Origin: Histoplasma ohiense
Lineage: Eukaryota; Ascomycota; Eurotiomycetes; Onygenales; Ajellomycetaceae
Direction of reading: 5' to 3'
Assembly: GCA_017607445.1 (NCBI GenBank)
Contig: JAEVHH010000005.1
Coordinates: 3,415,001 to 3,479,000 of the forward strand
DNA: 64,000 bases
Part shown: piece after piece, positions 12,169-24,457 of the stretch
Numbering within the stretch: position 1 is the stretch's first letter
Layout: every line of letters starts with the position of its first letter
The notes under the pieces: generated by a model
Told to the model about the DNA's origin: nothing
Databases searched by the model: none
What the model saw: the letters and a program-made list of their open reading frames with translations, nothing else
Program-made: the position numbers and the translations under genes

Positions 12169-12268
12169 CGTCTCCATCTACCCACCCACCCATTCCTACT
12201 CCTTCGCTCGCCCGTCCATCCGTCCATCAGTTCGTTCAACTCCGCGATATTAAATATCCGCGCACATC

Positions 12269-14040
12269 ATGGCGGTCCAAAGCCACGACTCGCCCAAACG
12301 GAGCCGCGTCCTAAGCCTCACCAGCGGCAGTGGCAAGTCGGAGAAATCGCGCAAGAGCAGCGGCTCGCAGCACAAGATAAAACTCACCGAGACGCACGAG
12401 GAGAAAGAGGCATATAGGCCGCGCACATATGCAGATCCGACTCGAGCCATTCAGGAATTGCAACCAGGTAGGTTTTTTTTTTCCAACCACCCTTCCTTCG
12501 CATGCGCTACCAAGCCGATAAAGAAAAGAAAAGAAAAGCAAAGTGCGAATCCATCTAGTGGTCCTATGTTAAATTCTAATGTTTTTTCCCCCAATTTTAG
12601 CTGCGGTTGCATTACAGAAATCGAATTTGGAGTCGTTGCGAGCTATCCAACATAAAGATATCTATGGAAATCCAATAAGTGAGCAGGCTCATTTACTTTT
12701 TGGCTTTTGTTTCCGGATCTCTCCTGTCCAGTACAATTGACTGTGGGAAAATCTACTCTGCAGCTGACCCCGATTTATCAAATCCTACGCGCCATCGATT
12801 TGAGCGTCCCTTGGATACCATTCGCTCGTTTGAAGCAGCCATTGATGGGAGTTATCTGAACCGAAGGGCGTCGTATATTCGAGGAGGTACTTTAAATTTG
12901 GCCCCTTCTCCTCTTCTTATACCTTTTCATTTTTATTTTCTTCTCTGATATCCAAAAATGACTCACGTACTGATCGTTGGCGGTTTAGACGAGAGTGCAA
13001 ACGGTGGCTACAGCAGACGAAGTAGTTATTTTGGGGGTATCATCCGCCCGTTCTTCTTCCTCCCCTCTCTTGCTGTCCTCATTCTTGTCTAGACTCCCCG
13101 TGTTTTTCACTACCATTCCAATTTTGCCTTGTAAAGCTTTTATTTGCTATGGGTGGGCCAAAAACTAACCTGGCGACGTCTAGATCGAGGAGGGGGATAT
13201 GGCAATCATCAGATCGGGGGATACAACGAACAAGCCAACTATTCGAACCACCGCCTGCCCCCGTCAAGGCCTGATAGTTTTGCTGAAAGCTATGGCGGGG
13301 GCAATTATAACGGATATAACAACAGCAACAATAATAGTAACAATGGCTACCAGCCACGGGCCCCTCGTCATGGTGGACGAATGAATCCTGACCAGCACAT
13401 TCAGGGATACAATAACATCAACAAGAACAACAACAGCTATCAGTCCCAGCAGCAATCACAGTATCCGCCAGGTGATAATTACAACTATCCATCCCCCTCA
13501 GGCGCCGGGGCGGATGCAGACCCAAACAATACCGGGGATGACAACAACAATCCGCCCTACCGACAACAACCACAACAACTACCACCACAACCACCACCAC
13601 ACCAACAGAACCAGCTCCAGTCCCCCGGCCACCAAACCCTTGCAGAAACATACGGCTTCAACGGCTTCGGCGACGCCCCGGATCTCGACTCCCCACAATC
13701 CCCCCACGGCACCAACAGCCGTGGCCGCACCAACAACGATGGCTATTACCAGGACCCCCACAACAACAACAACAACAGCAGTGCAGATTACGGCAATAAC
13801 AGCGGCAGCAACAACAATAACAATAATTACTTCAACAATCATCAGGCGTCCACGGTAGCGCCCAGCGTCCCAGCCAAGGACATCGCGAGGAAACCCGTTG
13901 CGGCCTTCTCGCTCTCACCATCTGATTCGCCTTCTTCGACCGCTAATACCGGCGCCATCGCCGGTTCCCCTACGGCGGCGGCGGCGACTTCTTCATCCGG
14001 GAAACGGATGAGTTTCTTTAGGCGGTTTAACAAATCGTGA
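12269..14040 (+). CDS. DUF2406-domain protein with Asn/Gln-rich tail
   Basis: Fungal protein of the DUF2406 family; biochemical function is not known. Exons 12269..12467, 12601..12678, 12764..12886, 12989..13036 and 13184..14040 join in frame to 434 aa, all GT-AG. The conserved domain covers about residues 30-135: RPRTYADPTRAIQELQPA, SNLESLRAIQHKDIYGNPI, then TDPDLSNPTRHRFERPLDTI and RSFEAAIDGSY, with introns 1 and 2 inside it. After residue 150 the protein becomes low-complexity, very rich in Asn, Gln, Pro, Gly, Tyr and Ser with poly-Asn runs, which is prion-like in composition. The last residues (KRMSFFRRFNKS) are basic and aromatic, possibly membrane- or partner-binding. The start is the ATG at 12269 (MAVQSHDSPKRSR), which opens the only frame leading into the domain. 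Confidence 0.9.
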
Positions 14041-15538
14041 AAAGGGAAAAGGAACGGGGGACGCGCATATGGGATAATGTGGGAAGGAAGGAAGGGGATA
14101 TTTTTTTTTCTTCGTCTTCTCGGGACCCCCCTTTTTTTTTTTTTTCTATAATTGTGCGCTGCAGGGGTAAAATAAAAATTTTGCTTATTGACTCGGCTAA
14201 TCCTGACCCCTGACTAAATTGGATAATGGTGGGCGGGAAGAGGGAAGAGAGTGAAAACGAAACCAAAAGAAGAAAACACACCTTTTCTACAAAATAATAA
14301 AAAGACGGAAAAATAAAAACAAAAATTCATGAGAACATGAATATCTACAAAACGCGACGGGGCACAAGAATGGCACTGGTGCAAAAGGAGGAAAAGTTAA
14401 CGAATAATGGGATATGGGCTACGGGTTACGGGTATACGGGATATTGGAATTATCCAGATATGTGTATATGTATCCTTTCCTTTGATTTCCTTCAAGTCTG
14501 TCTCCTCTGCCTCTCTCTCTTGCTAGTTGGTGTGTATCTCATCTTGATACATTCTATTTCACAGAAATAGCACACATGTAAATATGGAGAGATCCTGGCT
14601 CGGGGATAATACTATAAATAATATATGTCACTGAGGGAAACGGATTGATTTGATACCAGGAAAGGAGAAGGGGGCGGGGTGGAGGTTGGGAGGAGTTTTC
14701 AACACGGGAACTTGAATAATGATGAAGAGTATGTGAGAGAGAATGTAGGGGAGTGAGGCAGCAGGAAGCTAGGAGTTTGTATAAATAATATTCAGTGCAT
14801 CCCCGCCCCCCCCCGCCCCCAAAAAAAAAAAGCTGGTTGCTGCTAGTTTTTGATATTTTCCAGGCTTCAGTTTTTTGAGGAGGTGGTTTACATATGATAT
14901 GGTATTATGCTGCTGTGTCTTTTCCATCTCTTTACAACCCATCTCCGCCTACTAGAAGTCTAGGTTATATTTGTTGTGTATATAATGTATGTATGTAGGT
15001 ACCCATGAGAAGTCAGCGAGTTTTATAACGAGTTTGATAACGTCATTAGAAAGGTTTTTGTATTTTCTATGTTATTTCCCGCCTTATGTATGTATCACAC
15101 GGCAACTCCATGCTGGATATTAACATTATCTGATTTAGCAAATCGGGAGGTAGAATATATATATATATATATATATACAATTAGATGTATACAGATCAAG
15201 TAATATGACAAGTTGCATCATGGCCAGGTAGTCAATCAATCACATACGCAACTGAAAAAGTAACAAAGACAATTCAAATAAAAAGAAGTGTTCAAGCATA
15301 TATTAAAAAAGCAAAATGAAGAAAGAAAGACAAGTGACCAAGTTCAAAGGGAATGAAACCCTCTCAACCATGAAGTCAAGGCAGTCAGTCACCATCGAAC
15401 TTCCCCTGGCGCAATATCGCTCCAAAATCTCCCCACCACCCGTCTCCCGCGAAAGAAACCTGCCACCAGTCCCCAGTCCCAATTTCTATCTCGATACCAA
15501 GACACAAACCAAACATAACCACACCTCCCTACATCATT
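14041..15538. other. Convergent intergenic region
   Basis: This separates the DUF2406 stop from the Vma21 stop. It is AT-rich, with A/T homopolymers and a (TA)n tract at 15156-15176. No gene was seen. Confidence 0.6.
15156..15176. repeat. (TA)n microsatellite
   Basis: About ten TA units in the convergent intergenic region. Confidence 0.85.
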
Positions 15539-16538
15539 TTACTCCTCTTTCCCCTCCTTCCCCTTCCTCTCCTCCTCGCTCTCACCAGTGTCTTCACGTG
15601 CAGCAATGATGAGATATATAATCAAGACAACATTTACCGATATCGCCGCGAGGGCACCGGCATATGAGGAGTCTCCTGCGGGTAGGGATTTTTTCATGTA
15701 AGTTTTTTTTTTTTTTTTTTTGATGGTATGTGATGGAAGGTAGATAGAAAGGGCTGGGAAGAGAAGCGGAAATAAGCAGAGAGAGAGAGAGAGAGAGAGT
15801 TTCTTAATGAAAGGGGGTAACGAGGGACGAGGGATTGGATTGATTGTACGTGTGTATGTATATATGTAAATATAAATATATTACATCCGAATGATGGGCA
15901 AAAAGATGTGGCAAAATATATAAATATATGTATATATATGAATATACATATACGTGCAGTAGAAAACAACGCACCTCCACAGATCGTATTCAGCGTGCCA
16001 AAGTATGTGCCCAGCGGCGCGCAGATCATCGCCACAGTGACTAGGACGAGTTTGATGATGACGGATCTAGAGTGTGAGATAAATCAGTGGTGATGCACAA
16101 GCGAGTTTCTGCTTTTCTGCTTTTTATTTTGTTCCCCTTCCGCTTCTTTGCGTCTCATCTCCTTTTCTGATCTTTTTTTTTTCTTGGCGGTCTTTTTTCG
16201 GCATAACATATGTTACTATATCACCCTCCCGTTGTGTGGAGTTGAATAATAACACCTGGAGAGATGATACACGGATATGAAGATACGGAGGCAATCCGTT
16301 CCCGATTCGGGGCTTACAGGGAATCAATCCCCTTCATCCAACGGCTGGGAATAAGGAGGGAAGAGACAGGACTTCATGCAAGAAATGAATCGACAAAAAC
16401 AAAATCCAAAAAGTATGCATGGACGAAATGAATAACTTACGAAGGAAATCCTTCCTGGGCTTGTGGTGCAGATTGCGTTGCCGCCACTTCAAGGCTGACA
16501 TCCTCTTTCTTGGCAGCGGCGGAGCGGCGGCTGGCCAT
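15539..16538 (-). CDS. VMA21: V-ATPase assembly factor Vma21
   Basis: Small ER membrane chaperone needed to assemble the V0 sector of the vacuolar H+-ATPase. Minus-strand exons 16441..16538, 15975..16066 and 15539..15675 join in frame to 108 aa, the family's usual size. The N-terminus is MASRRSAAAKKEDVSLEV. Membrane segment 1 is VIIKLVLVTVAMICAPLGTY, leading into FGTLNTICGG, the Vma21 signature. Membrane segment 2 follows SSYAGALAAISVNVVLIIYL. The tail is charged (EEERKGKEGKEE), with Lys at -3 and -6 where yeast Vma21 has a dilysine ER-retrieval signal, so retrieval may be weaker or differ. The introns (299 and 374 nt) are long for this genome; intron 2 holds a (GA)n tract at 15778-15799. It is divergent from the SNF2 gene. 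Confidence 0.93.
15778..15799. repeat. (GA)n microsatellite within a Vma21 intron
   Basis: An uninterrupted dinucleotide run inside the second intron of the minus-strand gene. Confidence 0.85.
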
Positions 16539-17499
16539 TTGTTCTAGCTGGAATCTAGAAAGGGGATTCTTTATTAAAAGGGGGGTTGTTTATGATATGA
16601 TTGTAGTCGCGTGGAAAGTTTTGGATGGTGGTTGTGGTCAGAGATGGCAACGGATATCGGTTTTTTTTTTTTTTTTTTGGTTGCTGACTTGTGGCGGGAT
16701 ATTTTCATTTACGGTTGGTCGTTCGATGTATGTACTGTACATGTACTAAGCAATGCAACCCTGGCGTTTTTTAAGTGGTAAACTTGTATTTTGACATTTC
16801 GGGTCTTGAGTTATGAAGCTGGGTATTCTTAAGAATTGCTGGAGTTTGTCGGGGAAGCTTGTAATCATAGCACCGTGATATTGTTGTTTTCAGGCTGTGT
16901 TTCATACAATCTTAAAAGTCTAAATTTTGCTAACTCTGGGTGTTATGATTCTATTTGACGGTGGAAAATAGAAATCCGCGCACATAAACAAGATGAATCA
17001 GGCTATGGCTCCCAGATTCCTTTCACCCAACATTCCCGACGCATGCCTCCCGCCAACACGATGTCTATCAGTGAATTCCCTGCAACTGCTATCCCAATGC
17101 GCCGTTTGCATGAAGTCAATATTACCTCATCGGGAAATGGACCCGCCGTTGCCGCGAGATACGCCAAGTGATGAGTCAGCAAGCTTATCTCCACGTGATC
17201 ACGGGTGTTCCTAGGCGCGTTTTTCTGCCACAAACCACGCGAGGAGGAACAAAAAGGCTGGAGGAGCAAGCACTTTTCACCACGCCCGCCGCCGACCAGT
17301 CCTCCTCCAGCTCCTGATATGACACCTTTTCACCTCGAGAGAGCTGCTCGTCGGGTTGACTCTTAGGAGAAAGACACCCGATTCTGGTCTTATAGGTTCC
17401 TTTATACCTTCTATGCCGCTCTCAAATACTTTTAATCAATCTACTTTGTCGATTCATTAAGCTCTGAAAAATATCCCGATTCTGAAGAGCCACCCCACA
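16539..17499. promoter_or_regulatory. Divergent promoter region, vma21 / fun30
   Basis: 961 bases lie between two diverging start codons. A CACGTGATCACG site sits at 17192-17203, and T runs and a GTACTGTACATGTAC palindrome-like stretch lie near 16732-16746. No gene was seen. Confidence 0.5.
17192..17197. promoter_or_regulatory. CACGTG E-box-like site (CACGTGATCACG)
   Basis: A palindromic core 303 bases before the SNF2 ATG, overlapping a second half-site (GTGATCAC). Confidence 0.45.
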
Positions 17500-20400
17500 A
17501 TGGAAGACCTTGTTCCCGATACCCCCGTTCGCGACCAGAAGGCTGGCCTGTCTTCCGTTCAAACGGGATCTGATGTCGAGACTGATGATCAGGATAGCTC
17601 AGAGTTTGAGGAGACCGTAGCTACCGTCCCTCTATCCAAACATGGACTGCCTGCACAGAGATTATTTACTCCCGCAACACAACAATTCACCCAAAAAGCT
17701 ACCCAGCCCACACAAATAATAGACCGAAATCACAACCATCTTTTTTCCCCCCCTGCGCAAAATTCTTCTGTTGTCCAAGTCGTCACATCCTCGCCGCTGG
17801 CCCCTAAGCCTACCTTTTCCCGTCCGTACAACACACCCGGTGCTGGAGCTTTGTCCAATTCAATGGCTCCTATCGGGACGCAGTTTAGGCCTCCAACAAT
17901 GGTAAACGTGCCCATTAAAAGGCCTCCTGCCATTGACCTTGACGATGATGGCCCAACCTACCGCGGCGGGTCCTCGGACGAGGACGATATTCAATTTGTT
18001 GGGACTACCGATATCAAGCGGTCTACATTTGCGAGGAATTCCAAGAGCCCCGATAAAGAACGCATCCTGGAATCACCAATTGCTACGAACGGTGCTGCGA
18101 ATCGTTTCAAGGAAATTACCGCCTCCGCATTCTACAACCCGTCGTTGGACACCAATAATGCGAAGCTGTCTGTAAAACGTTCGGTAGATAGTATGTCCTC
18201 TGCGCCTGAGGACAGATCTGGGTCTCTCAAGAGATCTCGCCAGGAAGATACTTTCTCGTTAAACGACATTGAAGATTACCAGACTAGAATCAAAGTTGAG
18301 CGAATTCTCAACGTTTTTCCGAGCAAACCCGTCCAGCTTATCCTCAACACCCTCGTATCTAAGAGAGGCAATTACGAAGACGCTCTAGATCATCTAGCCC
18401 AGTTGGAGGATTATTTGCCCACCGGTTCGATCTCTGACGACGAGCTAAGTTTGGACCGCAATGTGCCCAAGGTGGAGCCAGCGAAACAACAGATTAAGGC
18501 GAGAACGCGCATTCAGGACAAGTGGACTTCAAGCCAGAGACTGCCAACCCAGAAGAGTGGATCTGACGGAGGCTCTGCAGCTCCACGTAAACGGCTGATC
18601 AGAGGGGCAAGAACACGTTCTTCGTCTCCCCCATCCGGGCCATCACCAGCTCCGGCACCTGTTACCAAGAAACCCGGTAGGCTCATCAAAGGGATCAAAT
18701 CTAGACCACGATCAGAATCTTCAGAGGTACCATTCATCGAGATAGACTCATCTGAATCCGATAATCATGAAGAGTCCGAGGACGATGGTATTTTGGAATC
18801 GAAAGTCCTTAAATTTTTCAATTCATGTTCCGTGGCAGATCTCTGCGATATCGCTGAAATCCAGGAAAATATCGCCAACACCATTATCTCAAAACGTCCG
18901 TTCAAGTCTTTGAACGCGGTTCGCCAAATCACCAAGGATGATGAAGCGAATGGAAAGACTTCAAACGCGAAATCGAAAAAGTATGCGAAAAAGCCAATTG
19001 GGGACAAAGTCGTCGACAAGTGCCTTGACATGTGGACGGGTTATGAAGCCGTAGATGCACTTGTTTCTACTTGCGAATCACTTGGAAAGCCAGTTGCAAA
19101 CGAAATGAAACGATGGGGCGTGGACATCTTCGGCACGAAAACAGAAGGCGAGCTTGAAATCGTTTCCTTGGATACCGAGAATACGTCAGACAGGGCTCAT
19201 GATTCCGGAATTGCCACTCCTTCAAGTGGCTGTTCATCTGGCGCCGACGATGACGAACTCAAGCTCAACAATATTTCACGCAAGAGGCAGCAATACATTG
19301 GGCAGCCAGCAATAATGAGTGAATCGATTACGCTGAAAAATTATCAGATTGTTGGGATCAATTGGCTCAACCTTCTTTACGAGCAGAATTTAAGTTGTAT
19401 CCTTGCAGATGATATGGGGCTTGGGAAAACTTGTCAGGTCATTGCCTTTCTTGCCCATCTCTTTGAGAAAGGAGTCAAGGGTCCGCATCTTGTTGTCGTT
19501 CCCTCTTCGACCCTGGAGAACTGGCTTCGTGAATTCTCAGTGTTCTGCCCAAAACTGAATGTCATGCCTTATTACGCCAACCAGAACGTTCGGGCTGAGA
19601 TTCGGCAGCAAATTGAAGACACGAGGGACTCTATAAACGTTGTAGTCACTACTTACACAATTGCAAAGGCCAAAATCGACGCGGCCTTCCTTCGCTCCAT
19701 GGACTTTTGTGTTTGTGTATACGACGAAGGCCATATGTTGAAGAGCAGCAAATCCATGCTTTACGAGAAACTTATCCGGATTCCGGCTCAGTTCCGGTTA
19801 TTACTTACTGGCACTCCACTGCAAAACAATCTCCAGGAGTTAGCTTCGCTTCTCGGATTTATCCTCCCGTCAGTCTTCAAGGAGCGAAAGGAAGACCTCG
19901 AGTATATCTTCAGCGCTAAAGCCAAGACGGTCGACGACACACATTCGGCGCTACTATCGGCACAACGCATTGCTCGAGCAAAATCCATGCTCACCCCCTT
20001 TGTGCTCAGGAGGAAAAAGCATCAGGTGATCGATCTGCCACCCAAGCTCACCAGCGTGGAATATTGTGAAATGAATGAGGCACAAAAGAATATATATAAC
20101 CACGAAGTCGAAACCGTGCGGCAGCTCATTGCAGATCGAGCTGCGGGGAAAAAGGTGGGCAATAAGTCCGCCAACATCCTCATGAAACTACGCCAGGCCG
20201 CTATCCATCCCTTATTCTACCGTCGCCACTACAACGACAAGACTCTCAGTCGCATCGCCAGAGCATGTGTAAAGGATGAAAAATGGGCCGCATCAGACCC
20301 AGACCAAATCTACTTGGAGCTATGCGCATACAACGACTTCGAAGTCCATACGCTCTGCGAGCAAAACCCAACCGCCCTGTCAAAATTTACCCTCAAAAAC

Positions 20401-21045
20401 GACGAATGGATGCACTCCGGCAAAGTCGACAAGCTCTGCGAGTTATTAAGACGCTTCAAAGAAAACGGTGACCGTACCCTTATATTCTCCCAGTTCACCA
20501 TGGTCATGGATATCCTCGAGCATGTTCTGCAGACTCTGCAAATGCGTTTCTTCCGCCTCGATGGGAGCACCAGCGTCGAGGACCGCCAGTCTACCCTCGA
20601 CGCCTTCCACGAACAAGTTGATATACCCGTCTTTCTCCTTTCAACCAAAGCTGGCGGCGCCGGCATCAACCTCGCCTGCGCGAATAAGGTTATCATTTTC
20701 GATTCCAGCTTTAATCCCCAGGAGGACGTGCAGGCGGAGAATCGCGCGCATCGCGTGGGCCAGACGCGCCCGGTGGAGGTTGTACGACTTGTCACAAGGG
20801 ATACGATTGAGGAGCAGATATATGCGCTGGGCCAGACGAAGCTGGCGCTTGATCAGCGGGTTTCTGGAGAGGACGACGGGCCTGCTGCCTCGAGGAAGGG
20901 CGAGGAAGCTGGTTTGAAGGTCGTGGAGGAGATGGTGATTGCGAAACTTGAGGAGGAAGGGAAGAGTGGGTCTAGTGGGTCTGTTGCCGCGACTACTTCT
21001 CCTTCTGAAAGAGTGGAAGTGGACGCGGAAGCGAAAGCGGCCTGA
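17500..21045 (+). CDS. fun30: SNF2-family chromatin remodeller, Fun30/SMARCAD1/Fft type
   Basis: ATP-dependent nucleosome remodeller of the Fun30 group, which in yeasts acts in heterochromatin silencing and DNA-end resection. Single exon, 1181 aa, start MEDLVPDTPVRDQ. The N-terminal half is disordered and acidic, with Gln/Thr-rich segments. A CUE-like ubiquitin-binding segment lies around residues 265-305 (VERILNVFPSKPVQLILNTL). The SNF2_N ATPase starts near residue 610: motif I ADDMGLGKTCQ (about 637), motif II as DEGH (about 741), motif III LLLTGTPLQNN. The C-terminal helicase lobe begins near residue 980 with RTLIFSQFTMVMDIL, then LSTKAGGAGINLACA and ENRAHRVGQTRPVEV (motif VI). CUE plus this helicase architecture supports Fun30 rather than Snf2 or Iswi. 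It is intronless, unlike most neighbours. Confidence 0.93.
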   Translation: MEDLVPDTPVRDQKAGLSSVQTGSDVETDDQDSSEFEETVATVPLSKHGLPAQRLFTPATQQFTQKATQPTQIIDRNHNHLFSPPAQNSSVVQVVTSSPLAPKPTFSRPYNTPGAGALSNSMAPIGTQFRPPTMVNVPIKRPPAIDLDDDGPTYRGGSSDEDDIQFVGTTDIKRSTFARNSKSPDKERILESPIATNGAANRFKEITASAFYNPSLDTNNAKLSVKRSVDSMSSAPEDRSGSLKRSRQEDTFSLNDIEDYQTRIKVERILNVFPSKPVQLILNTLVSKRGNYEDALDHLAQLEDYLPTGSISDDELSLDRNVPKVEPAKQQIKARTRIQDKWTSSQRLPTQKSGSDGGSAAPRKRLIRGARTRSSSPPSGPSPAPAPVTKKPGRLIKGIKSRPRSESSEVPFIEIDSSESDNHEESEDDGILESKVLKFFNSCSVADLCDIAEIQENIANTIISKRPFKSLNAVRQITKDDEANGKTSNAKSKKYAKKPIGDKVVDKCLDMWTGYEAVDALVSTCESLGKPVANEMKRWGVDIFGTKTEGELEIVSLDTENTSDRAHDSGIATPSSGCSSGADDDELKLNNISRKRQQYIGQPAIMSESITLKNYQIVGINWLNLLYEQNLSCILADDMGLGKTCQVIAFLAHLFEKGVKGPHLVVVPSSTLENWLREFSVFCPKLNVMPYYANQNVRAEIRQQIEDTRDSINVVVTTYTIAKAKIDAAFLRSMDFCVCVYDEGHMLKSSKSMLYEKLIRIPAQFRLLLTGTPLQNNLQELASLLGFILPSVFKERKEDLEYIFSAKAKTVDDTHSALLSAQRIARAKSMLTPFVLRRKKHQVIDLPPKLTSVEYCEMNEAQKNIYNHEVETVRQLIADRAAGKKVGNKSANILMKLRQAAIHPLFYRRHYNDKTLSRIARACVKDEKWAASDPDQIYLELCAYNDFEVHTLCEQNPTALSKFTLKNDEWMHSGKVDKLCELLRRFKENGDRTLIFSQFTMVMDILEHVLQTLQMRFFRLDGSTSVEDRQSTLDAFHEQVDIPVFLLSTKAGGAGINLACANKVIIFDSSFNPQEDVQAENRAHRVGQTRPVEVVRLVTRDTIEEQIYALGQTKLALDQRVSGEDDGPAASRKGEEAGLKVVEEMVIAKLEEEGKSGSSGSVAATTSPSERVEVDAEAKAA

Positions 21046-24000
21046 TAGAAGAAAGCCTTTGGATTCACTTGCCAGATATATACATTAGGATGGGTTTTCG
21101 TTCATTTCCAATTTTTTCATCTTTCTCTCGACATCCGTTGGCATGCCATTTCCAATGAATCGAACCCAACGATTGATGCCTCCCTCCTCGCTCTTATGTT
21201 TGCGAATTTCCTCATCTACGCACCGTTCCACCGTCACGCAAACCTTGATCAACGCCACGACATTAGAACTTATTTTATCGCGTGAGCCCGTACGCTGCGC
21301 TTGTTCATCTACTGCCATGCTCGTTTAGCTCAATACTTTCAACTGTTTGGCTAGAATCGTCAGTTTTCTTATCAAGCTCGATCAACTACCAAAACGAACC
21401 AAATTGGCCCTCTTCTCTCCTCTTCCCCCCCGTCGGTACAAGGGGGAAAAGATAAGAATAAAAACTAAAATAAATAAGAAAGAAGATGGACCGTTAAATA
21501 AATTCACATTCACTCGAGAAGTTAGACTTCAGTCACTCCTCAGTACCCTGGATTCTCTTCCCGTTTCTCCTACTTAATGTTTCCTCCCCTAATTTTCGGA
21601 ATATTGATAATTGGTATGTACGGCGAAATAATACTTTTGTTAATAGAGAGAGTCTTTTTGTCTTTTTGTGTTCTCCAGTTTCCTTTCCCCTTCAACCTAT
21701 CTAGGGAGGATAACATGGGGTTAGAAATTTCTTCGATTTTTTTTTCCCTTCTCATTATGTTTCAAACATCGCCTTTGTCTTCTTTGCCAAACCAAAAAAT
21801 GGGAGTTCGGTACGGGTTTGTGATATGATATTATTTCAGCCATCCCATCGTTTCAGCCGTCTTCCAGTCCAGCCATCATTTTCTTTGTCTCCATTGACTG
21901 ACGCCTTCTGTCATGTTACATGGAAGGAAGGCTACATCCGTCTGCAGTTTAACCAGGCCAATTCACATAAACCATATAATAATTTAGCCTCTATAGCCTG
22001 GCTTGCAGTGCTATTCAATGCCCATGTCCGTTGTTTCATGCAGGACACAATCAAGCCGGAACAATGTTCTGCAATGGAGAAAATACAAAGGTGATATATA
22101 TCCCTTGTTGTTGTTGTTGACCGATCGTTGGTTCGGGGAAAGCTGTCGATCGTACAGTACATATGTAGTAGTCAAATTTATATCTCCCCGCACTCTGTCC
22201 GCTCCTGTGGGAGGGATGAAATCCTTCGAATGACATCTAGGTTAGCGAGGTGGACCGAACCCACAGTTAACCGCGTTGTTCTGCTTCCCTTCTTCATGTC
22301 CGCGACCTGTTGAGCCTGCCGCTGCCCAGGGTGGAGAGAGAGATGCAGCACCGAGTATCTCGTGGAAGCAAATGATGGGAACTTCTCTACTGACATGGAA
22401 TGAATGTTGGTGGTACTAGTATGTACGCAGCATGTCTACGTTGCCGAGGCTGTTGAATGAATGTATTGTTCCTTAGTGATACTCTTCGCGTTCTCCATTG
22501 AACATGCTGCAGTGGGTAACATGTCGTACTTTATTGCTATTCTTATTATCACATAGGACCGCCAAGGGTTTCAGCCATTTCCTTGCATCGTATATTTATG
22601 CCGATTAGCTACTGTGTAAACCACAGGCACAGAGAAGTCGTTGAAGGAACTTCGTCAACAATACTGAAGAAATCCGCCGCGCTGCAACAAAGTGCTTTCT
22701 GATTTTGTTTTCGATATCTTCACAATTCCTGGATTCTTCGCGCCTCGTGCTTGGTCGACAGAAAACTGGTTGTTCCCCCGTTCTCCTGTCTTTCCTGGGG
22801 GTTTCTGGCTCTGAACAGCGCACCACGCCCTCTTCTTGGGCTGAATTGAGAATGTGACGACAAAGCTCTTATGGATTGCGGTGACCGCTGCTTGCCCATC
22901 ACAACCATCCTTACTACAAGGAGGAGGGGTGGTGACGCCATCCTGTTTGCCTCTTGAGTTACGCCAGCTGCGGGCTGGTGACAAGTCGGAAAGATTGAAT
23001 ACACAGTAACTCCACGCCAAGCTGTCGCGGTTTAACACGGCAGTATCAATATTTGTGTAGTACAAATCATGGGAGGATTGAATAGATTGGGATAGGGATT
23101 AAATGACATGGGGATTGTTTCACAAATCCCCCACTTGAGGGACATCTCCCTAGCCAGGGACAGATTTCCCAGTTCCATCATATTATTGAACTTGTACACA
23201 GGATTCGATGGGAAGGCATCCTTCCAGAAGGCCAACCCTTCTTCTATTCTCTACCGACACGGCTCCAGATGCAGAGTACACAGGACATGAAGAAGTAAAG
23301 CGACGCTGTGTGGAATAGATTGTAACGATCTACAAGCTGCCCTGAGCTCGAGGGCGCAGGAAGCCGAGCAGACCTGCTTTTTCGATGTGGGTTGTCTCCG
23401 TTCCCAACTCCTGCTTGCCATGATTCGCCAAATATCTTGTGAATTTGAGACCCCACAAGGCGCTGTCGATCGGCTTACTTCTGAAGACAAGCCATGCGCT
23501 CGCTGCTGGGCTCTTGAGGGTTCGCGATGGAACGTTGCGCCTTGGCGGGATCAAGGCAAAAAACCGAACTCCTTCTGAAGCTTGTTCCAACATATGCTGG
23601 GCGAGAGCGGCTTTCGTGCACCCAAGAGTTGCTCATACCCTATGGCGCGCACACCGGGATTTGTAGACTTTCTTCAGTCATTGCTTCTTGTGCCGCAGAC
23701 TCGTACTGATTCTGAAGTTGCTATTTGGGCCGCTGGATGTCGGACCAGCTTGACATCATCAGGGTAACTAGTCCTCGGCATCACCGCGCTACTGCGTCGA
23801 TGCCGTTTCCCCTGTCCCCAGGATTCCCAACGCCGTACCAACTTGGCACCGACATTAATTCACAAGGATAATCCTGTCGCAATGTGGAGAGAGAATTCCA
23901 TGCTCCGCTACTTCACCTCGGATCCCCACTAATTGTGCGAAAACAAGCCTAGCCCCGAAACCCCAGCTTTGGAGATCACACTTTCGGCGAGCAAATCATA

Positions 24001-24457
24001 TTTCAATTGACTTCCGCCAAGGGAGCTGGAGCTTGAAATGCCCATGCACGAAGAGAACTATACCAAATTACGTAGGTGGTATGCGGACCGCATTCAGTCC
24101 CTCATGACTACTGCATGGACGGCGATCAGTGGATGGTAGAGCGGGCTGGAAATCCGTGTCTTTCCCAAAATTAGGAACGATTCACAGAACACATGGTTCC
24201 GCTGTTCTGTTTCTACCAACCGCGGTTCCCCTCGCATCGCAGGCTCGTTGTCACGAAAATGCGCCAACTATATATAAAGTGCTCAGGATGCCGCATTCTC
24301 CTACTCCCAACCTCCGCTCCTTCAGGTTGCACGGATATGGGCCAATCAATGTTTTGGAGACATTTCATATCCATCGCATGCCAGTAGTTGTTCCCCCTGA
24401 ATCGTGATACTCTGCAGCCGACTGTGCAGTTAAGACTCCTGGCCCGCGGCCTACAAA
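21046..24457. other. Long gene-poor region
   Basis: 3.4 kb between the SNF2 stop and the aminopeptidase start. T-rich 3' flank runs to about 21850. Weak open frames occur on both strands (for example 22655-23065 and 23251-23593, minus) with no ATG-anchored domain and no recognisable family. I cannot support a gene. Confidence 0.5.

Larger units (their letters stand above)
9418..12268. other. Intergenic region and probable long 5' leader of the DUF2406 gene
   Basis: I found no gene. Tandem repeats occur: GACTGTGCCTG x3 at 11118-11150, a CTCTCTCTGC run at 11691-11730 and (CATC)n at 12143-12168. Pyrimidine-rich sequence near the end is typical of long 5' leaders. Open frames across 11190-12079 on either strand are products of these repeats. 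Confidence 0.6.

Noticed and set aside
22655..23593. Minus-strand frames of 87-136 codons in the 21-24.5 kb desert
   Set aside because: Codon use is mixed, frames do not chain by splicing, and no family is recognised.
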